DNA from: a virus
Virus record (IMG/VR): IMGVR_UViG_3300027899_000085
Coordinates: 1-20,786 of that record
Reading direction: 5' to 3' (one strand)
DNA: 20,786 bases
How positions within the stretch are numbered: the stretch's first letter is position 1; each line of letters begins with the position of its first letter. Below the pieces are notes generated by a model. That model saw only the letters and a program-made list of their open reading frames with translations, searched no databases and had not been told where the DNA came from. The position numbers and the translations under genes were made by a program. Below, piece by piece: positions 4,666 to 10,947 of the stretch.

Positions 4666-5820
4666 TTAGAATGCTCCCAATAATATTGTATCTTCATTTA
4701 ATCTTCCATTTGGAGTGACTGTTTTTGCATTCATAGTTTTTACGCCCACACTTAAAGCTTTCTTTGCGATTGCAGTAGTATTAAAGAATTCTTCTGGTTT
4801 CCTAAGCATAATTTGTATAGACTCAGTTATGTCAAAACCTTGAATTGCGGTACCTTTAATAGTCAACTTAGTATCTTTAACTGCTTTGTATACTGCAAGT
4901 TTTCTGTACTTGGTATTATACGTCCATATTTCATTACTATCAACTAAGGATGTAGGCGCAATAGATTTAAGTTTGAGATCTACAAACTCTTTAAGATACT
5001 TAACCTTTGCAACTATTTTAGCCGCGGGCACAGGTTTATTAACCTTTGGTTTAGATACCTTTGCTGAAACAATACGTTGATTACATCCATTAACTATAGA
5101 AGAAACAAATGAAATGAACTTCTTCATTTGGGATTTAGTGAAGTTACTATATCCTTCTTGAAGATCTAGATCAGTCTCTACTTCTTCAAGTTCTTTTAAT
5201 AGTTCATTATAATATGAACCTATATCTTTAGCTACAGGCCCTGTGATCTCACGAGCTTTTAAATAGCTAGTGATATCAAAGTCAGATTTTTTATTTTTGA
5301 CAAAATCATCAATAGCACCTTCAATATCTTCAGAATACTGAATTGCTAACTCACGAGTCTTATCTACCTTTATCTTAGGTTCTACCTTAACATCCGGTAA
5401 AACTTCAAGTTCATTAGCAACAAGGTACTTATCAAGTAAATTTTTAATTGTATCTTCAATATATCTTGAATGAACATCTTCAAGATATTCATCTCTAAGT
5501 TTTAAACGACTTAAAACTCCAAGTGATTTTATTTCAATGTCAGAAGCTTTATTAATAGTACCTACTATTTTCTTTCTATTAGTTGAAATAAGATAATCAT
5601 GAATATAAGTGCGAGCTTGCTTAAAGTCTATATTAAGATTATACCAATTAGTTGCTTGAACTAATGATAATTTATAATTGAATGGATCTATTGATGGTTC
5701 ATCTCCACCTTTAAATTTCGATTCGATTTGGCGAACCTTTTCACGTCTTTTCTCAGCTTTTGCTTTTTTACTTTCAACAAAAGCTTCTGATTTGTCTATT
5801 TTTTTCGTAGAGATTGCCAT
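4666..5820 (-). CDS. Conserved phage protein of unknown function (384 aa)
   Basis: I do not recognise a catalytic motif. The N-terminus is highly charged and probably helical (E-S-K-K-A-K-A-E-K-R-R-E-K). A tract with W-Y-N-L-N follows, then ARTYIHDYLISTNRKK. The middle, about residues 150-240, is rich in E, D and K and is probably coiled coil. A basic KVSKPKVNKPVPAAKI linker leads to a C-terminal domain (from about residue 270) with a Y-N-T-K-Y-R-K-L-A-V-Y segment and a glycine-containing strand. The layout suggests a multidomain scaffold or nucleic-acid-binding protein. Similar-sized hypotheticals beside rnh occur in marine T4-like phages as I recall. It is the first gene after an early promoter (5860-5888), with GGAG before the ATG. 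Confidence 0.8.
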   Translation of the reverse strand: MAISTKKIDKSEAFVESKKAKAEKRREKVRQIESKFKGGDEPSIDPFNYKLSLVQATNWYNLNIDFKQARTYIHDYLISTNRKKIVGTINKASDIEIKSLGVLSRLKLRDEYLEDVHSRYIEDTIKNLLDKYLVANELEVLPDVKVEPKIKVDKTRELAIQYSEDIEGAIDDFVKNKKSDFDITSYLKAREITGPVAKDIGSYYNELLKELEEVETDLDLQEGYSNFTKSQMKKFISFVSSIVNGCNQRIVSAKVSKPKVNKPVPAAKIVAKVKYLKEFVDLKLKSIAPTSLVDSNEIWTYNTKYRKLAVYKAVKDTKLTIKGTAIQGFDITESIQIMLRKPEEFFNTTAIAKKALSVGVKTMNAKTVTPNGRLNEDTILLGAF

Positions 5821-5848
5821 AATAACTCCATAGTGAAATTTGATTTTG

Positions 5849-5856
5849 TATAAATA
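5849..5856 (+). promoter_or_regulatory. Late-promoter-like box for the homing endonuclease
   Basis: TATAAATA on the plus strand is the T4 late-promoter consensus. It is 101 bp upstream of the plus-strand GIY-YIG gene and no other plus-strand promoter is evident. In AT-rich DNA several chance copies of this 8-mer are expected in the window, so position is the main support. Confidence 0.4.
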
Positions 5857-5859
5857 ACT

Positions 5860-5888
5860 ATTATATAATAAAAACTGTTATATGTAAA
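5860..5888 (-). promoter_or_regulatory. Early promoter of the 384-aa gene / rnh unit
   Basis: -35 TTTACA (5883-5888) and a perfect -10 TATAAT (5860-5865) have a 17-bp spacer on the minus strand, 40 bp upstream of the ATG at 5820. It lacks the leader inverted repeat found at other early promoters here. Confidence 0.85.
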
Positions 5889-5890
5889 CA

Positions 5891-5928
5891 TAAAAAATGC
5901 CAATCACGATCCTGGCAGATCTATTGGC
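5891..5928 (-). terminator. Rho-independent-type terminator on the minus strand
   Basis: GCCAAT and ATTGGC (5923-5928 with 5899-5904) form a 6-bp stem with an inner GATC/GATC pairing. It is followed on the minus strand by ATTTTTTA. It would stop minus-strand transcripts coming from the dsbA unit antisense to the endonuclease gene, just before the next promoter. On the plus strand the same stem lies in the endonuclease leader, without a T tract. Confidence 0.55.
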
Positions 5929-5956
5929 TCTAATCATTCTTCAGTAAGGAACTACC

Positions 5957-6583
5957 ATGACCAGCACAACTATTTATACCCCAATTACCCCTACCTATCT
6001 CTATATCAAAAAACATACAATTACAGGTCTAAAATATTTTGGTAAAACCATCAATGATCCCTATAAATATAAAGGATCTGGAGTTTATTGGAATCGTCAT
6101 ATAAAATTACATGGTAAAGAACATATAGTTACCTTATGGGTATCTGAGTTATATTATGATACTTCAATAGTTGAACCTGCATTGCATTTTTCAGAAGAAA
6201 ATAATATAGTTAAATCAACTGACTGGGCCAACCTAAAACCTGAAAATGGTTTAGATGGGGGAGGCGCACTATCAGAAGAAACTAAAGCTAAAATATCTGC
6301 AAGTGGAAAAGGTATAAAGAAAAAACATTTTTCAAAAAAAATTAAAGTTAACAATCTTAAACTTAGTAATAAACAAATTAAGACAAGAGAGTCATTTGCA
6401 AATAACATAATACAACTTCAATTAGATAAAAAAGAACGTAAAAGAGAATTAAATTTATGTTATAATGATTATTATAAATTTCTAGTTAAACGATATTATA
6501 ATTATAAATTACTACCCAAACCAAAAAAACATAATTTACAAATAATGCGCAAACTTATAGATAAAAAGTTATATAATTTGTAA
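5957..6583 (+). CDS. GIY-YIG homing endonuclease with NUMOD3-type DNA-binding repeat
   Basis: This 208-residue protein is the only plus-strand gene. Residues 14-29 (YLYIKKH...KYFGK) match the GIY-YIG core in the Y-L-Y ... Y-F-G form. E73 in VEPALHFSEEN suits the metal-binding glutamate, and N-L-K-P-E-N-G-L-D-G-G-G is typical of phage and organelle members. Residues 105-118 (LSEETKAKISASGKG) form a NUMOD3-like DNA-contact motif. The remainder is very basic. It is free-standing, not intron-encoded, and lies between two early units in reverse orientation, so it is most likely a mobile gene that spreads by cutting phage genomes lacking it. TAAGGA precedes the ATG. The C-terminus is unusually rich in Lys/Tyr/Asn and AT-rich codons, suggesting recent arrival or relaxed constraint. 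Confidence 0.85.
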   Translation: MTSTTIYTPITPTYLYIKKHTITGLKYFGKTINDPYKYKGSGVYWNRHIKLHGKEHIVTLWVSELYYDTSIVEPALHFSEENNIVKSTDWANLKPENGLDGGGALSEETKAKISASGKGIKKKHFSKKIKVNNLKLSNKQIKTRESFANNIIQLQLDKKERKRELNLCYNDYYKFLVKRYYNYKLLPKPKKHNLQIMRKLIDKKLYNL

Positions 6584-6591
6584 AATCATCA

Positions 6592-6662
6592 TAAGTTATT
6601 GATTTATATATAAAAATTAGTATTTTGTAAGATATAAAAATATTAATTAAATCAATAACTTA
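6592..6662. repeat. 15-bp inverted repeat behind the homing endonuclease, third partial copy at 6759
   Basis: 6592-6606 is the exact reverse complement of 6648-6662, around a 41-nt A/T-rich loop. The right arm core AATCAATAACTTA recurs at 6759-6771 as a direct repeat beside the end of dsbA. The repeats bracket the 3' flank of the homing endonuclease and may mark its insertion boundary or work as a terminator. The rest of 6584-6774 holds only the next hairpin. Confidence 0.6.
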
Positions 6663-6708
6663 GATATTTATGTGTTTAAATATTAGAAAATGGTATTCCT
6701 ATCACCCT

Positions 6709-6750
6709 TAAAATAAAAAAGTGTGCACAGAACGCATTATTTTTATTTTA
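6709..6750. terminator. Bidirectional terminator-like hairpin between convergent genes
   Basis: TAAAATAAAAA (6709-6719) and TTTTTATTTTA (6740-6750) are perfect reverse complements around a 20-nt loop that contains TGC/GCA. The stem has no G-C pair but supplies a T-rich 3' arm on both strands. It lies between the plus-strand endonuclease and the minus-strand dsbA, where a two-way terminator is expected. Confidence 0.45.
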
Positions 6751-6774
6751 TAGAATAGAATCAATAACTTAAGA

Positions 6775-7035
6775 TCATTCAGTCTCAAGTAAAGATTCAT
6801 ATAAATGTTGAAATTCTTCAGAGTCGGTAACTTGTTCATTATAGTTTTGCTTATGATATGCACGTGCAATTTTATTGATATGTTTCTTAGGTAATTCAAA
6901 TTTGTCGGCTAAATCCTCAACAATATCTTTAATGAGTTCTTTCTCAGCATCAATTCTAGTATATGAATTACTGATCTCAAATAAGGCATCTTTAATTTTC
7001 TTTTTATCTACTGGATTGCTCACTACTAATGTCAT
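6775..7035 (-). CDS. dsbA: DsbA-like double-stranded DNA-binding protein
   Basis: The 86-residue protein matches the layout of T4 DsbA (89 residues), a double-stranded DNA-binding protein that helps late transcription. Shared features as I recall the T4 protein are the central E-L-I-K-D-I motif (here residues 37-42, KELIKDIVEDLADKF), a helix ending in A-x-x-Y-H-K (here IARAYHKQNYNEQ), and an acidic helical tail (EEFQHLYESLLETE). The protein is helical throughout, acidic at the C-terminus, and without cysteines. It is the last gene of the small-gene early unit, 1 nt after a membrane-protein gene, and has AGGA before the ATG. It has no link to the disulfide oxidoreductase also named DsbA. Confidence 0.75.
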   Translation of the reverse strand: MTLVVSNPVDKKKIKDALFEISNSYTRIDAEKELIKDIVEDLADKFELPKKHINKIARAYHKQNYNEQVTDSEEFQHLYESLLETE

Positions 7036-7036
7036 A

Positions 7037-7222
7037 TTATTTTCCTGATTGGGTTGTTGATAGTTTAAAAATTAAAATTAGTACCCATGCCGCAAGATAA
7101 TTTTCTAATGAAGAATCTATTGCCAAACTTGGGAACAAAGTATTCAAAGCCCATATTAATGATATGGGCGCAATTGATAATAATACTATTATAATTATTA
7201 TTAAAGTTGCTGTTAATCTCAT
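7037..7222 (-). CDS. Small two-segment membrane protein (61 aa)
   Basis: The product has two hydrophobic segments: about residues 3-26 (a run of isoleucines, then LLSIAPISLIWAL) and about 42-54 (YLAAWVLILIF), separated by a short polar loop (S-S-L-E-N). It ends in a polar KLSTTQSGK tail. I do not recognise a family. Its ATG overlaps the stop of the ArfA-like gene by ATGA, so translation is coupled, and dsbA follows 1 nt later. Phage membrane proteins of this size act as holins, antiholins or envelope modifiers; its early position argues against a holin. Confidence 0.65.
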   Translation of the reverse strand: MRLTATLIIIIIVLLSIAPISLIWALNTLFPSLAIDSSLENYLAAWVLILIFKLSTTQSGK

Positions 7223-7320
7223 GATATTTTCACGCCTTTTCGACTATAAAGTTTTTTGGATTTTACGATTTGCATCTTGAACCTTGGGGTTCTTAATGCC
7301 TTCGCTACTGGACTTTTCAT
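7219..7320 (-). CDS. Very small basic protein resembling ribosome-rescue factor ArfA (33 aa)
   Basis: The 33-residue product contains VAKALRTPRFKMQIVKSKKL followed by YSRKGVKIS. Bacterial ArfA, which releases ribosomes stalled on broken mRNA by recruiting RF2, has a core of the form A-L-x-x-P-x-F-R-x-R-V-x-K-x-K-K-x-(G/K)n-Y-x-R-K-G-K. The order of AL, P-x-F, KxKK, Y-x-RKG and K is shared here with a gap of about three residues, and the basic tail would suit the mRNA channel. Similar short basic proteins are frequent in T4-like phages. The gene overlaps both neighbours by ATGA, which argues that it is truly translated. The ArfA link is a motif-level suggestion only. Confidence 0.6.
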   Translation of the reverse strand: MKSPVAKALRTPRFKMQIVKSKKLYSRKGVKIS

Positions 7321-7433
7321 TTTTTAAACCTTAATAATTTGATTGAAACCCAATCAAGTACATCGATTAGTGTTAATGTTACTAAACTCATTACACATGC
7401 AATTACAACGAAATATTGAATGAATTGTAACAT
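7317..7433 (-). CDS. Small membrane protein (38 aa)
   Basis: The product MLQFIQYFVVIACVMSLVTL and following residues form one membrane helix (about residues 4-24) with a short polar tail ending L-R-F-K-K, consistent with N-out/C-in insertion. No family is recognised. It starts 1 nt after the stop of the 68-residue gene and its stop overlaps the next start by ATGA. The tight tandem overlaps are the best evidence that it is a gene. Confidence 0.55.
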   Translation of the reverse strand: MLQFIQYFVVIACVMSLVTLTLIDVLDWVSIKLLRFKK

Positions 7434-7434
7434 G

Positions 7435-7641
7435 TTATGATCCAAATGTAATTTCAGGTTCGGCCAATTCTTTTAGACATTGTTCAAGTTTATTAATTCT
7501 TTCGCATAGTTTATAGTAACCTGCATAAGATAAAGCCATCTCATAAGAACCATCTTGGCAAGATTTCCAATTGCTATTACTGCTATGGATATATTCAGCT
7601 TTTATTTTCATTTCTTCTAACGTCATTTCATCTAAGTTCAT
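7435..7641 (-). CDS. Small acidic protein with C-terminal helix (68 aa)
   Basis: I do not recognise this 68-residue protein. It starts MNLDEMTLEEMKIKAEYIHS, an acidic helix, followed by a polar stretch with N-W-K-S-C-Q-D-G-S-Y. It ends with a predicted coiled helix YYKLCERINKLEQCLKELAE carrying two of its three cysteines. It may form a small helical hairpin. The ATG overlaps the stop of the upstream gene (TAATG). It is the third of seven small genes in this early unit. Confidence 0.65.
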   Translation of the reverse strand: MNLDEMTLEEMKIKAEYIHSSNSNWKSCQDGSYEMALSYAGYYKLCERINKLEQCLKELAEPEITFGS

Positions 7642-7808
7642 TATTTAACCTCTTTCACTTTAATTTTTTTAAAATCAGATACTGTATATCCGCATTGTTT
7701 AGCATTTTCAATAGCAAAAGTTTTTGCTCTTAATTCGCAAGTAGCTTCAATATCAGTGACTGAAAATGTACCATTTGGTTTTAAACTAAAATCGACGGTG
7801 TATTTCAT
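7641..7808 (-). CDS. Small basic protein of unknown function (55 aa)
   Basis: The 55-residue sequence begins MKYTVDFSLKPNGTFSVTDI, a beta hairpin with a glycine turn. A helix (EATCELRAKTFAIENAKQ) follows, then a strand-like end YTVSDFKKIKVKEVK. The beta-beta-alpha-beta order suggests a small compact domain; the lysine-rich end could touch nucleic acid. No known family is recognised. It overlaps the upstream gene by ATGA and the downstream gene by TAATG. Confidence 0.65.
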   Translation of the reverse strand: MKYTVDFSLKPNGTFSVTDIEATCELRAKTFAIENAKQCGYTVSDFKKIKVKEVK

Positions 7809-7948
7809 AATATATCCATTTCCTCAATTTCTACAGTTACATCATTACAAAGTTCCCAAATAGATTGGATTTCCATGGCTTCTTTATAAGGTACGCAATA
7901 TTCAGTTATAATGCCTTTATTTGTTACTTTCACGTAATACATTTTCAT
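7805..7948 (-). CDS. Small protein at the head of the early unit (47 aa)
   Basis: The 47-residue product begins MKMYYVKVTNKGIITEYCVP, a beta hairpin, and continues with a helix (YKEAMEIQSIWELCND) and an acidic strand (VTVEIEEMD). The fold order is like that of its neighbour at 7641-7808, which suggests the two could be diverged copies. It is the first gene after early promoter copy 3. The GAGGAA ribosome site is somewhat far (about 11 nt) from the ATG. Function unknown. Confidence 0.6.
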   Translation of the reverse strand: MKMYYVKVTNKGIITEYCVPYKEAMEIQSIWELCNDVTVEIEEMDIL

Positions 7949-7960
7949 AATCTGGAATTC

Positions 7961-8012
7961 CTCATTTATTTAATTTATGAGACTATTATATACTAGTTTA
8001 CAATAATGTAAA
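7961..8012 (-). promoter_or_regulatory. Early promoter with leader inverted repeat, copy 3
   Basis: -35 TTTACA (8007-8012) and -10 TATAAT (7985-7990) have a 16-bp spacer on the minus strand. The CTCAT/ATGAG inverted repeat (7961-7981) with GAGGAA is the same as in copies 1 and 2, and AATAAACGTTTACATTAT matches copy 1. It starts the seven-gene unit ending in dsbA. Confidence 0.85.
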
Positions 8013-8029
8013 CGTTTATTTTTAACCTA

Positions 8030-8065
8030 AAATGAAATAGACTGTTTACTCAGGAGAAACTATTT
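8030..8065 (-). terminator. Possible weak terminator after the GIY-YIG nuclease gene
   Basis: AAATAG (8060-8065) and CTATTT (8035-8040) pair on the minus strand around an inner GTTT/AAAC pairing, and are followed by CATTTT. The first arm includes the TAG stop of the 139-residue gene. The stem is A/T-rich and the T run short, so it may be chance, but it sits between the nrd operon and the next promoter. Confidence 0.25.
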
Positions 8066-8479
8066 TAAATGATTTCTATGAACTTTAATTTGGATTATAC
8101 CATTATACCATAACGCAGGGTTTTCCAATACTTTATGATAAAATTGGAGTTCTGCCTCTCGATAAGAAAGGTTACCTTTGGAGTGACAGTACAAAAGAAT
8201 CTCACGGGTAAATTTATCTTCACCCATCTCTTTTACGTCATTTTGAAGTTCAGTAGAACTAGACCAGTATGTTCTCCAGTCTGATTCAACTAATGTTTTG
8301 ACTTTCTTTTTCTTCTTAATTCCAGACTTCAATAATACATTTTTAGTTGAAGTCTTTGTAAAATGAGATAGCTTTTTACCTATGTAGGCTCTACCTGTAG
8401 AAGTGTTGGTTATCTTATATACAAAACCAACACATTCAGGTAACTCAATTATTTCAGCATCCTTGTAATACCAAACCAT
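8060..8479 (-). CDS. GIY-YIG family nuclease (139 aa)
   Basis: Residues 18-34 carry the GIY-YIG signature as G-F-V-Y ... A-Y-I-G, followed by K-K. R92 in FTREILLYC and an acidic residue in the SYREAELQF helix (E108/E110) fit the catalytic Arg and the metal-binding Glu. N126 in WYNGII matches the conserved late Asn. A lysine-rich insertion (residues 51-61) follows the YIG strand. This compact single-domain type is common in T4-like phages. It lacks NUMOD repeats, so it may be a homing endonuclease of the Seg type or a DNA-processing nuclease for the phage itself. It is translated from the operon that carries nrdA, with its ATG overlapping the zinc-ribbon stop. Confidence 0.8.
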   Translation of the reverse strand: MVWYYKDAEIIELPECVGFVYKITNTSTGRAYIGKKLSHFTKTSTKNVLLKSGIKKKKKVKTLVESDWRTYWSSSTELQNDVKEMGEDKFTREILLYCHSKGNLSYREAELQFYHKVLENPALWYNGIIQIKVHRNHLK

Positions 8480-8625
8480 TAATAATCATCCGCATCGTCT
8501 TCTAATATATCTGCACCGCATACCGGACAATATACAATTTCTGCTAAACCTATATCTTCTGTTCTGATTATGATTTTGCCTTCAGTTTCACATGATTTAC
8601 ATTCAAACGTTTTACTTGTTGCCAT
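8479..8625 (-). CDS. Small zinc-ribbon protein (48 aa)
   Basis: The 48-residue product has C-x2-C near the N-terminus (ECKSCET) and C-x2-C after about 20 residues (YCPVCGAD), the four ligands of a zinc ribbon, followed by an acidic tail (E-D-D-A-D-D-Y). Such knuckles bind nucleic acid or protein; no partner is clear. It overlaps the stop of the HNH gene and the start of the GIY-YIG gene (TAATG at both), so it is part of the nrd operon. Similar minimal zinc ribbons are frequent in phage nucleotide-metabolism regions. Confidence 0.75.
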   Translation of the reverse strand: MATSKTFECKSCETEGKIIIRTEDIGLAEIVYCPVCGADILEDDADDY

Positions 8626-9065
8626 TACTTTTCCTGGTTGCATCCTTTCGGATCTATGTATGCTTCATATCCTTTTTCCCAATTGTTGTAAAGAATATCC
8701 TGCGCTATTGAAACTTTGATTTTCTTTTTACAAATTAAAGCACGAAATCTTACTTCTAATTTATCTTTATCCCTTGCATTGCAACTACCTGAATATGGTT
8801 GCAATTTTAAATTAGTAATATCATTAGAACCTCCTGAACTAAGCGCAATTCTATGATCTACTTCATTTTCTTTAGTTTTTGTTAAATCTCCGCCATCTCT
8901 AATATAAACTTGTTTTTTTACAGATTGAGGAACATTCCTAATTGTACTTGTTAATGTAGTACAAATGCTTTTAACACTGGTAGTTCGCAATGCAGATCTA
9001 GGTACACTTGCAGCTGCGTCACATATCATCATTGATATTAATAATAAAGTGTATAATAATTTCAT
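8625..9065 (-). CDS. Secreted or periplasmic HNH nuclease
   Basis: The 146-residue protein starts with a clear signal peptide (MKLLYTLLLISMMICDAAAS), with likely cleavage at the A-A-A-S region. The mature part contains S-T-I-R-N-V-P-Q-S-V-K-K-Q-V-Y, then E-V-D-H-R-I-A-L-S-S-G-G-S-N-D-I-T-N-L, then C-N-A-R-D-K-D-K-L-E. This is the D-H ... G-G-S-N-x-x-x-N-L ... N-A-x-x-K-D-x-L-E pattern of an HNH family found in exported bacterial proteins. A signal peptide is odd for a phage homing enzyme. The protein may degrade incoming DNA in the periplasm (excluding rival phages) or be a captured host gene. AGGA is placed well before the ATG. It sits directly behind nrdA. Confidence 0.8.
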   Translation of the reverse strand: MKLLYTLLLISMMICDAAASVPRSALRTTSVKSICTTLTSTIRNVPQSVKKQVYIRDGGDLTKTKENEVDHRIALSSGGSNDITNLKLQPYSGSCNARDKDKLEVRFRALICKKKIKVSIAQDILYNNWEKGYEAYIDPKGCNQEK

Positions 9066-9077
9066 GTTTATCCTAAT

Positions 9078-10784
9078 TTATCCATGGCAACTAGTACATT
9101 CGCCTTTACTTACGTTTACTCCTGATTCACTACGTATATAATATAGACTCTTTATATATGGATCCAAGAAAGCCATTTTATGTACTTCACTTATATATTC
9201 TTCGTTTTCATCGGCACTGAAGAACAAATTAATACTTTGTGCTTGATCTATATATCTTTGTCTACCAGAAGCTAACCGAATAATTTGTTTTTGATCAATT
9301 TCAAATGCAGTTTTAAATACGGCTTTCTCATCATCAGTTAACCAATCAACATGCTGTACTGAACCATTCTGGCTAATAATATCTTTTATAGTTTCTTGGG
9401 AATACACATCTTTATCTTTCATAACCTTTAATAATGATGGATTAACTCGCTCCATTTTGCCAGCAGATGTATTTTGTACATACGCATTTTTATAGATTGG
9501 TTCAATACCTTGACTAACAGAACCGCAGATCAATGCAGAAGATAAGTTAGGTGCTATTGCAATTCTATGAGTATTTCTAACTCCATATCCATTGCACCAT
9601 TCTGGTTCACCAAATTCTTGAGCCATCCAATGGGTTGCTCGTTTAGTTTCAAAATCTAAATGTTGGAATATTTCGATATTCTTATAATATGCTTCCATTG
9701 ATTCAAATGCAATCATATTGTCTTGTAAGTAGGTATGAAATCCTAATAAACCTAAACCTAAAGCTCTACTTTTCTCGGCAAATCTTACTACCTTTTCCAT
9801 TCCTGGAGTAACTTTACCTATTTGAATCAAATCAGAATTAACACAATCTAAAAATACTGTAGCATCAAATACTGCATCAGTATCTTTCCACTCATCATAT
9901 AGACTAGCATTCATTGAAGATAATACACAAGAAAAGGTATGTTCTTCATCTGAAAAAAGTGCAATCTCCGAGCATAAATTTGAAGCTTTAACTGTCAGGT
10001 TTTTATCTTTGTACATTTGAGGATTTTGCTTATTCACCTTATCAATGAAATTAAAATATCCTTTACCTGTAACCATTTTTAACTTTAATGCTTTTTGATA
10101 TCTCTCTATTGCATCTTTATCACCTGTTTCTAATCTAGCGATAAATGCGTCTGAAATATTCCAACCAATATTAGCATCATCAGGATTCTTATTAATATAG
10201 TTAACTAGTTCATAGAAATCATTATGATCTATTTCAATATATCCTGCCCAGGCTCCACGTCTTTGGCTACCTTGACTAATATCTCTAGACATTTGAACAA
10301 AGTCTTTAAATACTGGTAATACTCCAGAAGCTGCACCTTTAATGCCAGCTATCCTAGCACCTCTAGGTCTTATTGCTCCTAGATAACCGGATGTACCAAA
10401 TCCATTTTTTGATAGAACTGCGGCTTCTTGTTGAGCGCCATAAAATGAATAAACAGAATCTTCTATAAATCCACCCGAGCAACTCACGGGACAACCAATT
10501 CCAGTACCCATATTTGATAATACTGGAGTAGATGCTGCAAGATAACCTTTCCATAATAGATTAAAGAATTTATTTTCCCATAATACTTGATTTGATGTAT
10601 ATCTTGCCGCATGTGCAGCTACACGGGTATAGACAGACTTTAAATCTGGATATTCTTTTGAGAGATAATTCTCTTTTAACATCTGATAGGCAGGTGTAGT
10701 TACCCATTCAGGCAACTTACCTTCAGATTGTAGTTGTCTACGTTCTTCTCCTAATTCATCGTATATACTTTTAAATTTTACCAT
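9078..10784 (-). CDS. nrdA: Ribonucleotide reductase class I large subunit, no ATP cone
   Basis: NrdA reduces ribonucleoside diphosphates to deoxyribonucleotides with a radical supplied by NrdB. The 568-residue product has the expected residues in order: C102 (in CPVSCSGG) for the redox pair, N269-L-C271-S-E273 as the active-site Asn, thiyl Cys and Glu, C286 as second redox Cys, Y548-Y549 for radical transfer, and a C-terminal C563-x2-C566 that reloads electrons. It is about 190 residues shorter than E. coli NrdA (about 760). The N-terminus starts almost directly in the ten-stranded-barrel domain, so the ATP-cone that lets dATP shut the enzyme off is absent. The small 49-aa gene's stop overlaps the ATG. 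It is read with nrdB and thyX as one dNTP-supply operon. Confidence 0.95.
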   Translation of the reverse strand: MVKFKSIYDELGEERRQLQSEGKLPEWVTTPAYQMLKENYLSKEYPDLKSVYTRVAAHAARYTSNQVLWENKFFNLLWKGYLAASTPVLSNMGTGIGCPVSCSGGFIEDSVYSFYGAQQEAAVLSKNGFGTSGYLGAIRPRGARIAGIKGAASGVLPVFKDFVQMSRDISQGSQRRGAWAGYIEIDHNDFYELVNYINKNPDDANIGWNISDAFIARLETGDKDAIERYQKALKLKMVTGKGYFNFIDKVNKQNPQMYKDKNLTVKASNLCSEIALFSDEEHTFSCVLSSMNASLYDEWKDTDAVFDATVFLDCVNSDLIQIGKVTPGMEKVVRFAEKSRALGLGLLGFHTYLQDNMIAFESMEAYYKNIEIFQHLDFETKRATHWMAQEFGEPEWCNGYGVRNTHRIAIAPNLSSALICGSVSQGIEPIYKNAYVQNTSAGKMERVNPSLLKVMKDKDVYSQETIKDIISQNGSVQHVDWLTDDEKAVFKTAFEIDQKQIIRLASGRQRYIDQAQSINLFFSADENEEYISEVHKMAFLDPYIKSLYYIRSESGVNVSKGECTSCHG

Positions 10785-10933
10785 TATTCTGCCAACAAAG
10801 ATTGCTTTTCACTAATTTCACTTAAACCTTCTTCTACTAAGTCTAATTGTTCCTTTAATTCTTGTCTTCGCTTTGGATCAGTTGCTCTTGCTAATTCCAT
10901 TCTTAAATATCTTACTTGTGCGTCTTCTATCAT
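10784..10933 (-). CDS. Short coiled-coil protein between nrdB and nrdA (49 aa)
   Basis: The product MIEDAQVRYLRMELARATDP followed by KRRQELKEQLDLVEEGLSEI is one long charged helix with heptad-like leucines, probably a coiled coil or helical hairpin broken at D-P. I choose the ATG at 10933 over one at 10975 inside nrdB because CGGAG lies 9 nt upstream. Its stop overlaps the nrdA ATG, so it may couple the two translations or bind one of the subunits, but that is inference. No family is recognised. Confidence 0.65.
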   Translation of the reverse strand: MIEDAQVRYLRMELARATDPKRRQELKEQLDLVEEGLSEISEKQSLLAE

Positions 10934-10947
10934 TTTTAATTGCTCCG

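Noticed and set aside
5830-5860. Leader hairpin ATAGT/ACTAT at the 384-aa gene's promoter, like the other early leaders
   Set aside because: The first arm overlaps the -10 box, so it would not be in the transcript.
5972-5980. TATAAATA on the minus strand inside the homing endonuclease gene
   Set aside because: A chance match is likely in AT-rich DNA, and a terminator lies between it and the next minus-strand gene.
6154-6899. Minus-strand open frames at 6154-6408 and 6708-6899
   Set aside because: The first is antisense to the homing endonuclease. The second runs through the intergenic hairpin and overlaps dsbA in another frame.
10363-10554. 63-residue frame within nrdA, and plus-strand frames at 11363 and 11871
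   Set aside because: All lie inside nrdB or nrdA, which have full catalytic residues; no start signals.
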